Source of the DNA: Burkholderiaceae bacterium
Lineage (GTDB): Bacteria > Pseudomonadota > Gammaproteobacteria > Burkholderiales > Burkholderiaceae_D
Assembly (NCBI GenBank): GCA_031291325.1
Contig: JARLJG010000042.1
Span: 1-64,000 of the forward strand
Direction of reading: 5' to 3'
DNA: 64,000 bases
Below, one piece after another: positions 28,255 through 36,962 of the stretch (within the stretch, counting starts at the first letter, position 1; each line of letters opens with the position of its first letter). The position numbers were made by a program, and so were the translations under genes. The notes under the pieces are model-generated. The model was given only the letters and a program-made list of their open reading frames with translations. It was not told the origin of the DNA and did not search any database.

Positions 28255-28491
28255 TACAATTAATCAGCAAGAATCACTCAGGCTTCCATCTAAAGGGCTT
28301 GCCCTGAAACGATTTGCACATTTGGATCACTGCCGTCGGGCGCACTGCGTCGTTGCGAATCGCTTGTGTGGCTCGCCACACGGCGCGTTCCGCGCCTAGC
28401 ATTGCATCCCGAAGCCAGCGCCCAAATGCGAAAATTATTTCAGGACAAACCCTAAAGCCACCCGAGGGCGACTTCGTGTGTGGCTTTTTTT
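28255..28491 (+). ncRNA. candidate structured RNA or MITE-like element between clpX and lon
   Basis: A promoter-like TACAAT (28255-28260) precedes a 225-nt stretch with no coding frame that ends in a strong terminator (28454-28491). Two 23-nt arms, 28303-28325 and 28422-28444, are complementary at 19 of 23 positions. Pairing extends outward in patches to 28294/28453. Inside lie two hairpins: GTGTGG/CCACAC with loop CTCG (28366-28381) and GGCGC/GCGCC (28382-28396). The layout suits a rod-like non-coding RNA. Terminal inverted repeats of this size could instead mark a non-autonomous repeat. I cannot match it to a known family such as 6S RNA. Confidence 0.45.
28454..28491 (+). terminator. rho-independent terminator upstream of lon
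   Basis: AAAGCCAC (28454-28461) pairs with GTGGCTTT (28480-28487), followed by an uninterrupted T-run to 28491. Since clpX already has a terminator, a second one here suggests an independent transcript between the two genes. Confidence 0.7.
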
Positions 28492-28590
28492 ATTGGCAGT
28501 TTTGTTTATTGAGTGAATATTCTGCTGTTCGGGCTTGTGTTTTTGTACCTCGTGCCAACATCATTAACAAGTTACTCGATAAGGCTCGTC

Positions 28591-31014
28591 ATGACGACTC
28601 CAACTTTTACTGAACACACCCAACTGCCGTTGTTGCCTCTGCGCGACGTAGTCGTATTCCCGCACATGGTGATACCGCTGTTTGTCGGCCGCCCGAAATC
28701 CATCAAGGCGCTGGAAGCTGCAATGGAGCAGGGCAAGAGCATCATGCTGGCCGCTCAGAAAGCCGCTGCCAAGGATGAACCGTCAGCCGACGATATCTAC
28801 GAAATCGGCTGTGTCGCCAACATCCTGCAAATGCTGAAGCTGCCGGATGGCACCGTCAAGGTGCTGGTGGAAGGCGCGCAGCGCGCCCGCATCCATCACA
28901 TCAGCGAGCTCGACACGCACTTCGTGGCAGACCTGACCCCGGTCGAATCCGAACCCGGCGACGAATCCGAAGTGGAAGCGATGCGGCGCGCGATCGTCCA
29001 GCAGTTCGACCAATACGTCAAACTGAACAAAAAGATTCCGCCGGAAATCCTGACTTCGCTGGCCGGCATCGACGACGCCGGACGCCTGGCCGATACCATC
29101 GCCGCGCACCTGCCGTTGAAGCTGGAGCAGAAGCAGGTGATCCTGGAAATATTCAACGTCGCCAAGCGGCATGAGCATTTGCTCGGCCAGCTCGAAGGCG
29201 AACTCGATATCCTGCAAGTCGAAAAGCGCATCCGTGGCCGCGTCAAGCGGCAGATGGAAAAGTCGCAGCGCGAATACTATTTGAACGAGCAAGTCAAAGC
29301 GATTCAAAAGGAACTCGGCGAAGGCGAAGAGGGCGCCGATATCGAAGAGCTGGAAAAGAAGATCGTCGCTGCCCGCATGCCGAAAGAGGCGCGCGACAAG
29401 GCGCAAAACGAACTGAAAAAGCTCAAGCTGATGTCGCCGATGTCAGCCGAAGCGACGGTCGTGCGCAATTACATCGATACCTTGCTCGGCCTGCCGTGGA
29501 GAAAGAAATCCAAGGTCAACAACGATCTCGCCAATGCCGAAAAAGTGTTGGAAGACGATCACTACGGGCTGGAGAAGGTCAAGGAACGCATTCTGGAATA
29601 TCTTGCCGTGCAACAGCGCGTCGACAAATTGAAAGCGCCGATCCTGTGCTTCGTCGGGCCTCCGGGCGTCGGCAAGACCTCGCTCGGGCAATCGATCGCC
29701 CGCGCCACCAACCGCAAGTTTGTGCGGATGGCGCTGGGTGGCGTGCGCGACGAAGCGGAAATCCGCGGCCATCGGCGCACCTATATCGGTTCGATGCCGG
29801 GCAAGATTTTGCAAAGCCTGGCCAAGGCCGGCGTGCGCAATCCCTTGTTCCTGCTTGACGAGATCGACAAGCTGGGCATGGACTTCCGTGGCGACCCTTC
29901 GTCGGCGCTGCTGGAAGTGCTCGACCCTGAACAGAACCATACGTTCTCCGATCATTACATCGAAGTCGATTTCGATTTGTCGGACGTGATGTTCGTGGCC
30001 ACCTCGAATTCCTACAACATCCCGCCGGCGTTGCTGGATCGGATGGAAGTGATTCGTTTGTCCGGCTACACGGAAGATGAAAAGACCAGCATCGCGCAGC
30101 GTTACCTGTTGCCCAAGCAGATCAAGAACAACGGCCTGAAGGAAGAGGAAATCAGCATTTCCGAATCGTCGATCCGCGACATCGTCCGTTATTACACGCG
30201 GGAAGCCGGGGTGCGCTCGCTGGAACGGGAAATTTCCAAGATCTGCCGCAAGGTCGTCAAGATGCTGCTGCTGAAGAAGCAGGACAAGAAAGTGACCGTC
30301 AACTCGAAGAACATCGACAAGTTCCTCGGCGTGCGGCGCTTCGATTTCGGCATGGCGGAAAAGGAAAACCAGGTCGGGCAAGTGGTTGGCCTGGCCTGGA
30401 CCGAAGTCGGCGGCGAGTTGTTGACGATCGAAGCGATGAGTATGCCCGGCAAGGGTGGCGTGATTCGCACCGGCACTTTGGGCGACGTGATGAAGGAATC
30501 GATCGAAGCGGCGCGCACGGTGGTGCGCAGTCGTGCGCAGCGGCTCGGCATCAAGGCCGACGTGTTCGAGAAGACCGACATTCACATCCATGTGCCGGAA
30601 GGCGCGACGCCGAAAGACGGGCCGTCGGCAGGGATTGCGATGACGACTGCGCTGGTCTCGGTATTCACCGGCATTCCGGTGCGTGCGGATGTTGCGATGA
30701 CCGGGGAAATCACGCTGCGCGGCGAAGTGTTGCCGATCGGCGGGCTCAAGGAAAAACTGCTGGCGGCGCATCGCGGCGGCATCAAGACGGTCTTGATTCC
30801 CGAGCAGAACGTCAAGGACTTGGCGGAAATCCCCGACAACGTGAAGAACAAGCTGGAAATCGTGCCGGTGCGTTGGATCGACAAAGTGCTGGAAATCGCG
30901 TTGGAACGTCCTACGGTGCCATTGACCGACGAGCAAGCGGCAGTTGCCTCGGCAGCGGTGGCAGTGGAAGCGGCGGCAACCGCCGACAAGAGCAGCAACG
31001 TGGTCAAACATTGA
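28591..31014 (+). CDS. lon: ATP-dependent Lon protease
   Basis: 807 residues from the ATG at 28591 (MTTPTFTEHTQLPLLPLRD); the 26 upstream codons are hydrophobic read-through and not part of Lon. Order: N-terminal substrate-binding domain, helical region, AAA+ module with Walker A GPPGVGKTS and sensor residues, then the protease domain with the Ser679-Lys722 dyad (PKDGPSAG and GGLKEKLLAA), numbered exactly as in the E. coli enzyme. Degrades misfolded and regulatory proteins. The C-terminal tail is Ala-rich. Terminator at 31057. Confidence 0.98.
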   Translation: MTTPTFTEHTQLPLLPLRDVVVFPHMVIPLFVGRPKSIKALEAAMEQGKSIMLAAQKAAAKDEPSADDIYEIGCVANILQMLKLPDGTVKVLVEGAQRARIHHISELDTHFVADLTPVESEPGDESEVEAMRRAIVQQFDQYVKLNKKIPPEILTSLAGIDDAGRLADTIAAHLPLKLEQKQVILEIFNVAKRHEHLLGQLEGELDILQVEKRIRGRVKRQMEKSQREYYLNEQVKAIQKELGEGEEGADIEELEKKIVAARMPKEARDKAQNELKKLKLMSPMSAEATVVRNYIDTLLGLPWRKKSKVNNDLANAEKVLEDDHYGLEKVKERILEYLAVQQRVDKLKAPILCFVGPPGVGKTSLGQSIARATNRKFVRMALGGVRDEAEIRGHRRTYIGSMPGKILQSLAKAGVRNPLFLLDEIDKLGMDFRGDPSSALLEVLDPEQNHTFSDHYIEVDFDLSDVMFVATSNSYNIPPALLDRMEVIRLSGYTEDEKTSIAQRYLLPKQIKNNGLKEEEISISESSIRDIVRYYTREAGVRSLEREISKICRKVVKMLLLKKQDKKVTVNSKNIDKFLGVRRFDFGMAEKENQVGQVVGLAWTEVGGELLTIEAMSMPGKGGVIRTGTLGDVMKESIEAARTVVRSRAQRLGIKADVFEKTDIHIHVPEGATPKDGPSAGIAMTTALVSVFTGIPVRADVAMTGEITLRGEVLPIGGLKEKLLAAHRGGIKTVLIPEQNVKDLAEIPDNVKNKLEIVPVRWIDKVLEIALERPTVPLTDEQAAVASAAVAVEAAATADKSSNVVKH

Positions 31015-31056
31015 TGCCGCTTGTTTGCTAGGTGATCGCGGTAATTTTACCGTTGG

Positions 31057-31083
31057 AAAAGCGTCCGCAAGGACGCTTTTTTT
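31057..31083 (+). terminator. rho-independent terminator after lon
   Basis: AAAAGCGTCC (31057-31066), loop GCAA, GGACGCTTTT (31071-31080), then more T to 31083: a 10-bp stem with a stable tetraloop. A textbook terminator 43 bp after the lon stop. Confidence 0.9.
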
Positions 31084-31127
31084 ATGCATAATTAGTCGTT
31101 ACGATAATTGTCGCCACCTATCGCCTA

Positions 31128-31157
31128 TTGACATAATGGCTATATGACCTGTCTAAT
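31128..31157 (+). promoter_or_regulatory. sigma-70 promoter of hupB
   Basis: TTGACA (31128-31133) and TCTAAT (31152-31157) are separated by 18 bp, placing the start of transcription about 85 bp before the hupB start codon. This fits separate transcription after the lon terminator. Confidence 0.6.
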
Positions 31158-31249
31158 ACCGGTTGCAGATTTTTCTGCATAACGCGATCATCGTGCATCA
31201 AAATACGACTTTAAAGCACGCGACATCCAACCAATGCAAGGGGGAGTAA

Positions 31250-31522
31250 GTGAATAAAACCGATCTAATCGACCATATTGCCGAATCTGCCGATCTTTCC
31301 AAAGCGGCTGCAACGCGGGCGATCGAAGCAATGATTTCCGCAGTGACGAAGACATTGAAGAAAGACGGCACGGTAACGCTGGTAGGCTTCGGCACGTTTT
31401 CGGTCGGAAAACGCGCAGCGCGCACCGGCCGCAATCCGCGCACCGGCGACGAGATCAAGATCAAGGCAGCCAAGGTTCCTAAATTTAAGCCTGGCAAAGC
31501 GCTCAAAGATGCGGTAAACTAG
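31250..31522 (+). CDS. hupB: DNA-binding protein HU-beta
   Basis: 90 residues, a nucleoid-associated protein that bends DNA. Starts with GTG at 31250, supported by AAGGGGGAG upstream. The whole family sequence is present: helical dimer body ([20 protein letters not shown]), the GFGTFSV turn, and the DNA-binding arm with [10 protein letters not shown] and the Pro at its tip. Its place after lon matches many Proteobacteria. Confidence 0.97.
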   Translation: MNKTDLIDHIAESADLSKAAATRAIEAMISAVTKTLKKDGTVTLVGFGTFSVGKRAARTGRNPRTGDEIKIKAAKVPKFKPGKALKDAVN

Positions 31523-31578
31523 CTGTCTTTGGCGTGATGACAAACGCCAGCAGATTGTGGCTGACTAAGTAGCAAAGA

Positions 31579-31654
31579 GGGTGCTTAGCTCAGTTGGTAG
31601 AGCGGCGCCCTTACAAGGCGTAGGTCGGGAGTTCGAGCCTCTCAGCACCCACCA
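31579..31654 (+). tRNA. tRNA-Val (anticodon TAC)
   Basis: 76 nt with CCA encoded. Acceptor GGGTGCT pairs with AGCACCC; D arm AGCTCAGTTGGTAGAGC; anticodon loop CTTACAA; T arm GAGTTCGAGCCTC. Lies 56 bp after hupB. Confidence 0.97.
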
Positions 31655-31683
31655 AGCAGCCAGCATGAGAGCAGAGAAGTTCA

Positions 31684-31760
31684 GGAGTGGTAGTTCAGCT
31701 GGTTAGAATACCGGCCTGTCACGCCGGGGGTCGCGGGTTCGAGTCCCGTCCACTCCGCCA
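31684..31760 (+). tRNA. tRNA-Asp (anticodon GTC)
   Basis: 77 nt with CCA encoded. Acceptor GGAGTGG pairs with CCACTCC; anticodon stem CCGGC/GCCGG around loop CTGTCAC; T arm GGGTTCGAGTCCC. Lies 29 bp after tRNA-Val, probably on the same transcript. Confidence 0.97.
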
Positions 31761-31765
31761 ATATC

Positions 31766-31794
31766 AAAGAGGCGAACGAGAGTTCGCCTCTTTT
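31766..31794 (+). terminator. rho-independent terminator after the tRNA pair
   Basis: AAAGAGGCGAAC (31766-31777), loop GAGA, GTTCGCCTCTTT (31782-31793) and one more T: a perfect 12-bp stem just after tRNA-Asp. Confidence 0.88.
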
Positions 31795-31829
31795 CGTATG
31801 CGCTAAACAATGTTTGTGAATGGCTGACC

Positions 31830-33752
31830 ATGTTTGATTTTATTCGTACCCATCAGAAGTTGATGCAGTTCTTCTTGTTGATATTTCTTGCGCCTCTATT
31901 CGTCATCGGCGGTCTGCAGGTCGGACATTTCGGCGAAGTCGAAACCGCCGTTGCCAAGGTAGGCGACAAGGTCATCTCGCAACAGGAACTCGATTACGCG
32001 CTGCGCGAACAAGACCCGCAGGCGACGGCGACGCCGGAGGTCAAGAAGGAGTTGCTCGATCAATTGATTTCAGAGCGCGCGCTCAGCTATCAGGCGACGC
32101 ATGAAAGGCTGACACCGAGCGCCGACGATATCCAGGCATTCGTGTTGAGGACTTTCCCCGAACTCGGCGATCGGTCTTTGAGCAAGGAAGCCCGCGCGGA
32201 ACGCTACGCCGCGATTGCGCGCAACCAAAACACCACGATCGAGGGGCTTGAGGCCAAGATTGCCCGCTTCCTGGTCTATCAGCGCACTGCCGGCACGATC
32301 CAGGCGACTGCATTTGCGCCGAAAGCCGTTGCGACCCGCCTCGCCGAGGTCATCGACCAAGAGCGTGACGTGCAGCAAATCGCGTTCAAGAATGCCGATT
32401 ACACGTCGCAAGTGAAGGTCACCGACGATATGCTCAAGGCGTATTACAACAAGAACCAGGCGCAGTTCCAGGTGCCGGAGCAGGCGCAAATCGCCTATTT
32501 GGTGCTGAGCGTCGACAAGCTGGCCGAGCAGATCAGCATTCCCGACGCCGACGCCGAGACGTTTTACAAAAATAATCAGAAACGCTTTACAGTCGAAGAG
32601 CAGCGCCGCGCCAGTCATATCCTGATCAAGACACCGAAGGGTGCAAGCGATGCGGTCAAGGCCGCAGCCAAGGATAAAGCCGAGAAATTGCTTGCAGAAG
32701 TGCGCAAGAATCCGTCCGATTTTGCCAAGCTCGCCAAGGAGAATTCCGAAGACGTCGGCTCGGCAGCCAAGGGTGGCGATCTTGACTTCTTCGCTAAAGG
32801 CGCAATGGTCAAGCCCTTCCAGGACGCCGTCGACAAGCTAAAAGTCGGTGAAATCAGCGATATCGTGCAATCCGATTTCGGCTATCACATCATCCTGCTC
32901 ACCGCGATCAAGCCAAGCGAAGTGAAGCCGTTCGCCGAGGTCAAGGCTGAAATCGTCGGCGAATTGAAGAAGCAGCAGGCGACCAAGAAATTTTCGGAAC
33001 TGCACGAAACGTTTTCCAACGCGGTGTTCGAGCAAAGCGACAGTTTGAAGCCGGCGGTCGACAAGCTTGCCGACAAGGCGCAACTGAAGATCGAAACCGC
33101 CGCCAGCGTCGCGCGCAAACCGGATCCGGCGCTGGCGCCGACGGTGGCCTACAACAATCAGAAGTTCCTGACTGCCTTGTTTGCCGACGATTCGATCAAG
33201 AAGAAGCAAAACACCGAAGCGATCGAAGTTGCGCCGGGGACCTTGATTTCCGGTCGCGTTACCGAATACAAACCCGCATCGCAAAAATCGTTTGAAGAAG
33301 TGCAGGCAATCGTGCGCGAAGCGGTGACGCAGGCAGAGGCGCGCAGACTTACGCAAAAGGCGGCAGACGACAAAGTGGTTGCCCTCAAGGCCAAAGACGA
33401 TACCAGCGGCTTCGGCGAAGTCCAGACCATTTCCCGTGCCAAGCAAGCGGGCTTCAATCCGGCCATCTTGCAGTCGGTCATGAAAGCCGACGCCACCACC
33501 TTGCCGGCGTTTGTCGAAGTTGAATTGCCTGGCGTCGGTTATGGCGTCTATCGGATCAACAAGGTCGGGCAACCCGCCGCCCCGGATCCATCGCGTGCGG
33601 CGTCGATCCAGCAACAACTCGGCCGCACTTTGGCGCAACAGGAAATGCTGGCGTACGTCGAAGCGGTGAAAGCCAAGGCCAAGGTGAAGATTCTGCGTCC
33701 CGATGCGATCAATGCGCCGACCCCTGCGGACGGCGGCGATGGCGACAAGTAG
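31830..33752 (+). CDS. ppiD: periplasmic chaperone / peptidyl-prolyl isomerase PpiD
   Basis: 640 residues. An N-terminal anchor (LMQFFLLIFLAPLFVIGGL) places the bulk in the periplasm near the Sec translocon. A SurA_N-type helical chaperone region follows, then a parvulin domain at about residues 255-370 (RRASHILIKTPKGAS ... SAAKGGDLDFFAKGAMVKPF ... SDFGYHIILL) and a second helical chaperone-like region. Helps fold outer-membrane and secreted proteins. The position downstream of hupB is the same as in E. coli. Confidence 0.95.
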   Translation: MFDFIRTHQKLMQFFLLIFLAPLFVIGGLQVGHFGEVETAVAKVGDKVISQQELDYALREQDPQATATPEVKKELLDQLISERALSYQATHERLTPSADDIQAFVLRTFPELGDRSLSKEARAERYAAIARNQNTTIEGLEAKIARFLVYQRTAGTIQATAFAPKAVATRLAEVIDQERDVQQIAFKNADYTSQVKVTDDMLKAYYNKNQAQFQVPEQAQIAYLVLSVDKLAEQISIPDADAETFYKNNQKRFTVEEQRRASHILIKTPKGASDAVKAAAKDKAEKLLAEVRKNPSDFAKLAKENSEDVGSAAKGGDLDFFAKGAMVKPFQDAVDKLKVGEISDIVQSDFGYHIILLTAIKPSEVKPFAEVKAEIVGELKKQQATKKFSELHETFSNAVFEQSDSLKPAVDKLADKAQLKIETAASVARKPDPALAPTVAYNNQKFLTALFADDSIKKKQNTEAIEVAPGTLISGRVTEYKPASQKSFEEVQAIVREAVTQAEARRLTQKAADDKVVALKAKDDTSGFGEVQTISRAKQAGFNPAILQSVMKADATTLPAFVEVELPGVGYGVYRINKVGQPAAPDPSRAASIQQQLGRTLAQQEMLAYVEAVKAKAKVKILRPDAINAPTPADGGDGDK

Positions 33753-33776
33753 AGCCTGAATCACCGGAGGCGCCGG

Positions 33777-33830
33777 CTACGGCCCGTCGATCTGCGGCAC
33801 TGCTGCAAATCGGCGGGCCGTAGTCTTTTA
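33777..33830 (+). terminator. terminator after ppiD
   Basis: CTACGGCCCG (33777-33786) and CGGGCCGTAG (33814-33823) make a perfect 10-bp stem enclosing a 27-nt loop that itself contains GCAG/CTGC-type pairs, followed by TCTTTTA. It separates ppiD from the convergent esterase gene. Confidence 0.6.
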
Positions 33831-33867
33831 AGGCTGGAAGAAGATGTGCAATCGGCGCGGCGCGCGC

Positions 33868-34485
33868 TTATTTGGTCAGCAAAGGTTTGAGCGAGGGCCA
33901 GACGTTGTTCAACAGGGTAGGCTGTGCTTGTTGCACCGGATGCAGGTGGTCGGGCTGGAACAATTGCGGCTTGTCTTCCAGCCCGGCCAGCAAAAACGGC
34001 GCCAGTGCGGTTTTCGATTCCTTTGCCAACTTGCCAAACATGGCGGCGAATTTTTTCGTGTAATCGGGGCCGTAGTTCGGCGGCAGTTGCATGCCGACCA
34101 GTAGCACCTTGGCATGATCGCCATGTGCGGCATCGATCATCGCGCGCAGATTGGCTTCGGCTGCCGTCAGCGACAAGCCGCGCAAGCCGTCGTTGGCGCC
34201 GAGTTCGATGACGACGACGGCTGGATGATGTTGCTGCAACAGTTGCGGCAAGCGGGCCAGGCCGCCACTGGTGGTTTCGCCGCTGATGCTGGCATTGACG
34301 ATGGGCGCAGCGATTTTTTCGGTGGCCAAGCGCTGCTGCAAGAGCGGAACCCACCCGGTTCCGCGCGCCAGCCCATATTCGGCCGAAAGGCTGTCGCCCA
34401 GCACGAGTATGGTTTTTGATGCAGAATAGGCGCACGACATCGATAGCGCGCCGATCAGCAAGACTAGAAAACGCAGCAATTGCAT
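33868..34485 (-). CDS. tesA: exported GDSL esterase/lysophospholipase, TesA-like
   Basis: 205 residues from the ATG at 34485 (an ATG at 34518 would overlap the divergent gene). A signal peptide (LRFLVLLIGALSMSCAYS) precedes an SGNH hydrolase: block I GDSLSAEYGL (nucleophile Ser), block II with the Gly of NASISGETTSGG, block III GANDGLRG, and block V DHLHPV with the catalytic Asp-His. Hydrolyses acyl esters or thioesters in the periplasm. Divergent from a YbbA-like ATPase gene, the arrangement known in E. coli. Confidence 0.9.
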   Translation of the reverse strand: MQLLRFLVLLIGALSMSCAYSASKTILVLGDSLSAEYGLARGTGWVPLLQQRLATEKIAAPIVNASISGETTSGGLARLPQLLQQHHPAVVVIELGANDGLRGLSLTAAEANLRAMIDAAHGDHAKVLLVGMQLPPNYGPDYTKKFAAMFGKLAKESKTALAPFLLAGLEDKPQLFQPDHLHPVQQAQPTLLNNVWPSLKPLLTK

Positions 34486-34516
34486 GCGCCGACCCACTCC
34501 CTTGAAACCAACCTGC

Positions 34517-35209
34517 ATGCCTGATTCTTCCACACTGTCTCCTGCAATTGAAGCAATCGATCTCTGCAAACGCGTCGCCGACGCCAGCGGCGAGCTCACG
34601 ATTTTGCAACACATCGATTTTACCGTGCAAGCCGGCAGCACGCTTGCCATTGTCGGCGCGTCCGGCTCCGGCAAATCCACACTGCTCGGATTGCTGGCCG
34701 GCCTCGATACGCCGTCATCCGGCACCGTCAAGCTGGGTGGCGTCGATATTTTCGCGCTCGACGAAGACGGCAGGGCCAGGCTGCGCAAGCAGGAGTTGGG
34801 ATTCGTATTCCAGTCGTTTCAATTGCTGTCGCACTTGAATGCGCTTGAAAACGTCATGTTGCCGCTCGAATTGCGCCAGGATACCGATGCCAGGCCCAAG
34901 GCCGAAGCGATGCTGGGGCGGGTCGGCTTGAGCAGCCGCTTGCGTCATTACCCCAAATATCTGTCGGGTGGCGAGCAGCAACGGGTCGCCTTGGCGCGCG
35001 CGTTTGTCAGCGAGCCGCCCTTATTGTTTGCCGACGAGCCGACCGGTAGCCTCGACGCCATCACGGGCGAGGCGGTAATCCATTTGATGTTCGATCTGAA
35101 TAAAGAGCGCGGCTCGACCCTGGTATTGGTCACGCACGATCCCGCGATTGCCGCAATGTGCGAGCGCACGGTAACGATAGCGGCAGGCAAGATGGTGCAC
35201 GCCACCTGA
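34517..35209 (+). CDS. YbbA-like ABC transporter ATP-binding protein
   Basis: 230 residues from the ATG at 34517. Walker A GASGSGKST, Q-loop FVFQSFQLL, signature LSGGEQQRVALARA, Walker B LLFADEPTGSLD and the H-loop Val-Thr-His are intact. It belongs to the LolD/MacB-type group that normally pairs with an FtsX-like permease. No permease gene follows: the next gene encodes a peptidase. The ATPase may pair with a permease encoded elsewhere. Confidence 0.9.
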   Translation: MPDSSTLSPAIEAIDLCKRVADASGELTILQHIDFTVQAGSTLAIVGASGSGKSTLLGLLAGLDTPSSGTVKLGGVDIFALDEDGRARLRKQELGFVFQSFQLLSHLNALENVMLPLELRQDTDARPKAEAMLGRVGLSSRLRHYPKYLSGGEQQRVALARAFVSEPPLLFADEPTGSLDAITGEAVIHLMFDLNKERGSTLVLVTHDPAIAAMCERTVTIAAGKMVHAT

Positions 35210-35264
35210 TGCAAGCAAGCCAGTAAGCAAGCTGGCAGATGAGGATACCTACAGCAAAGAGAGT

Positions 35265-36959
35265 ATGACGATGCCAACCGACCTGCAGACACCCTTCGAA
35301 CAAGGCAATGGCAACCAGAGCACGACCTGGGAGCAGTGTATTGCCTTTTACATCGCTTTGGCCGAACGTTTTCCGAACGTGCTGCGCTTTCTGCAGATCG
35401 GTGTGTCGGATGCCGGTGTGCCGCTGCATGTGGGCGTGGTGAGTGCCGACGGCGTATTCGAGCGCGAGCGCATCAAGAGCGAAGCGCGGCCCGTGTTCTT
35501 CAACAATAACGGCATTCATCCGGGCGAGCCGGAAGGCGTGGATGCCTGCATGGCGCTGGTGCGCGACTTTTGCGTGGAACCGGCGCGCCTGGCGGCGTTG
35601 GGGCGCACGGTGTTCCTGTTTGTGCCGCTGTATAACGTCGACGGCAGCATCAACCGCGCCGATACTTCGCGCGTGAACCAGGACGGGCCGGAGGCGTTCG
35701 GCTTTCGCGGCAACAGCCGGCATCTCGATTTGAACCGCGATTTCATCAAATGCGACAGCCTGAACGCCAGGGTATTCAATCAATTGTTTGTCGCCTGGGA
35801 CCCGGACGTGATGGTCGACACGCATACCTCCAACGGCGCCGACTATCCGTACACGATGACCTTGATCCACACGCAGGCCGACAAGCTGGGCGGCGAGCTT
35901 GGCGCTTTCCTGCGCGCCGAGATGCTGCCCGAGATGTATCGGCAGATGGAGGCGCGCGGCTGGCCGGTGTGCCCGTATGTAAATCCGCTCAAGGACAGCC
36001 CCGACCAGGGCATTGCCGAGTTTCTGGAAGTGCCGCGCTTTTCCACCGGCTACGCGGCCCTGCATCACACCATCGGCTTCATGCCGGAAACCCATATGCT
36101 CAAACCGTTCGCCGATCGTTATGCCGCGATGCGCGCGCTGGTGGAAACCACGCTGGCGTTTACCGTCGCGCATGCCGACCGGATCCGGGTCTTGCGGCAA
36201 GCGGCCCGCCGGCAGGGCATGCAGCAAACGCAGTGGCCGGTGACTTGGAAGATGGATGAGGCCAAGCCATCCAGGCTGCGCTTCAAAGGCTATGCCGCCA
36301 AGTACAGCAAGAGCGCGTTGGGCGACTACCTGCGCCTGTGGTACGACAAGAGCCAGCCTTGGGACCGCGAAATCGACTATTACAATCGTTTTGTCGAGGA
36401 TGTCGTGGTGCAGACGCCGCGAGCCTACGTGGTGCCGCAGCAATGGCGCGAGGTGATTGAGCGGCTGCAATGGAACGGCGTGCAGATGGAACGGATCGCA
36501 GAGACACGGCAAGCGCCGGCCCGGTATTACCGGATAAGGACGGTGATTTCCCGCCCCGGTCCTTATGAAGGCCACCTGTTCCACGACGAGGTAGAGCTGG
36601 AAAAGCACAGCACGACAGCCGAATTGCGCGCCGGCGATTTTCTCGTGCCGCTGGATCAGGCGCGTGCGCGCTACGCGATCGAAACATTGGAGCCGCAAGC
36701 GCACGACAGTTTTTTTCGCTGGGGCTTTTTCAATGCCATTTTGGAAAAGAAGGAAGCCTTTTCCGACTACGTGTTTGAAGACCTGGCTATCGAATTATTG
36801 CGCGACGAGCCAGCTTTGCAACAGAAGTTCGATGCCTGGAAAACCGCGCATCCCGAACTGCTGTCGAATCAGGCGGAGGTGCTGGGCTTCATCTACGCGC
36901 GCTGCGAACGCTATGCCGAGCCGGAATGGCGGCGTTATCCGGTTTGGTCCTTGATGTGA
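35265..36959 (+). CDS. M14-family zinc carboxypeptidase-like protein
   Basis: 564 residues. The zinc motif HxxE is seen in FFNNNGIHPGEPEG, the substrate-arginine region in GNSRHLDLNRDF, and a likely third ligand His in MVDTHTSNGADY. No signal peptide is visible, so it is predicted to be cytosolic. The C-terminal half after about residue 330 is longer than in classical carboxypeptidases and has no recognised domain. It converges with the S9 peptidase gene with only 3 bp between the stops. Substrate unknown. Confidence 0.85.
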   Translation: MTMPTDLQTPFEQGNGNQSTTWEQCIAFYIALAERFPNVLRFLQIGVSDAGVPLHVGVVSADGVFERERIKSEARPVFFNNNGIHPGEPEGVDACMALVRDFCVEPARLAALGRTVFLFVPLYNVDGSINRADTSRVNQDGPEAFGFRGNSRHLDLNRDFIKCDSLNARVFNQLFVAWDPDVMVDTHTSNGADYPYTMTLIHTQADKLGGELGAFLRAEMLPEMYRQMEARGWPVCPYVNPLKDSPDQGIAEFLEVPRFSTGYAALHHTIGFMPETHMLKPFADRYAAMRALVETTLAFTVAHADRIRVLRQAARRQGMQQTQWPVTWKMDEAKPSRLRFKGYAAKYSKSALGDYLRLWYDKSQPWDREIDYYNRFVEDVVVQTPRAYVVPQQWREVIERLQWNGVQMERIAETRQAPARYYRIRTVISRPGPYEGHLFHDEVELEKHSTTAELRAGDFLVPLDQARARYAIETLEPQAHDSFFRWGFFNAILEKKEAFSDYVFEDLAIELLRDEPALQQKFDAWKTAHPELLSNQAEVLGFIYARCERYAEPEWRRYPVWSLM

Positions 36960-36962
36960 CTA

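Noticed and set aside
28294..28491. 6S RNA as identity for the clpX-lon element
   Set aside because: The long rod and inner bubble are suggestive, but two adjacent inner hairpins do not fit the 6S layout and no diagnostic 6S sequence is seen.
28513..28590. N-terminal extension of Lon with a hydrophobic start
   Set aside because: It runs from the end of the upstream terminator and does not match Lon; starting at 28591 puts the catalytic Ser at 679 and Lys at 722 as expected.
29443..31089. 548-codon open frame antisense to lon
   Set aside because: Same pattern of shadow coding; Lon is unmistakable on the plus strand.
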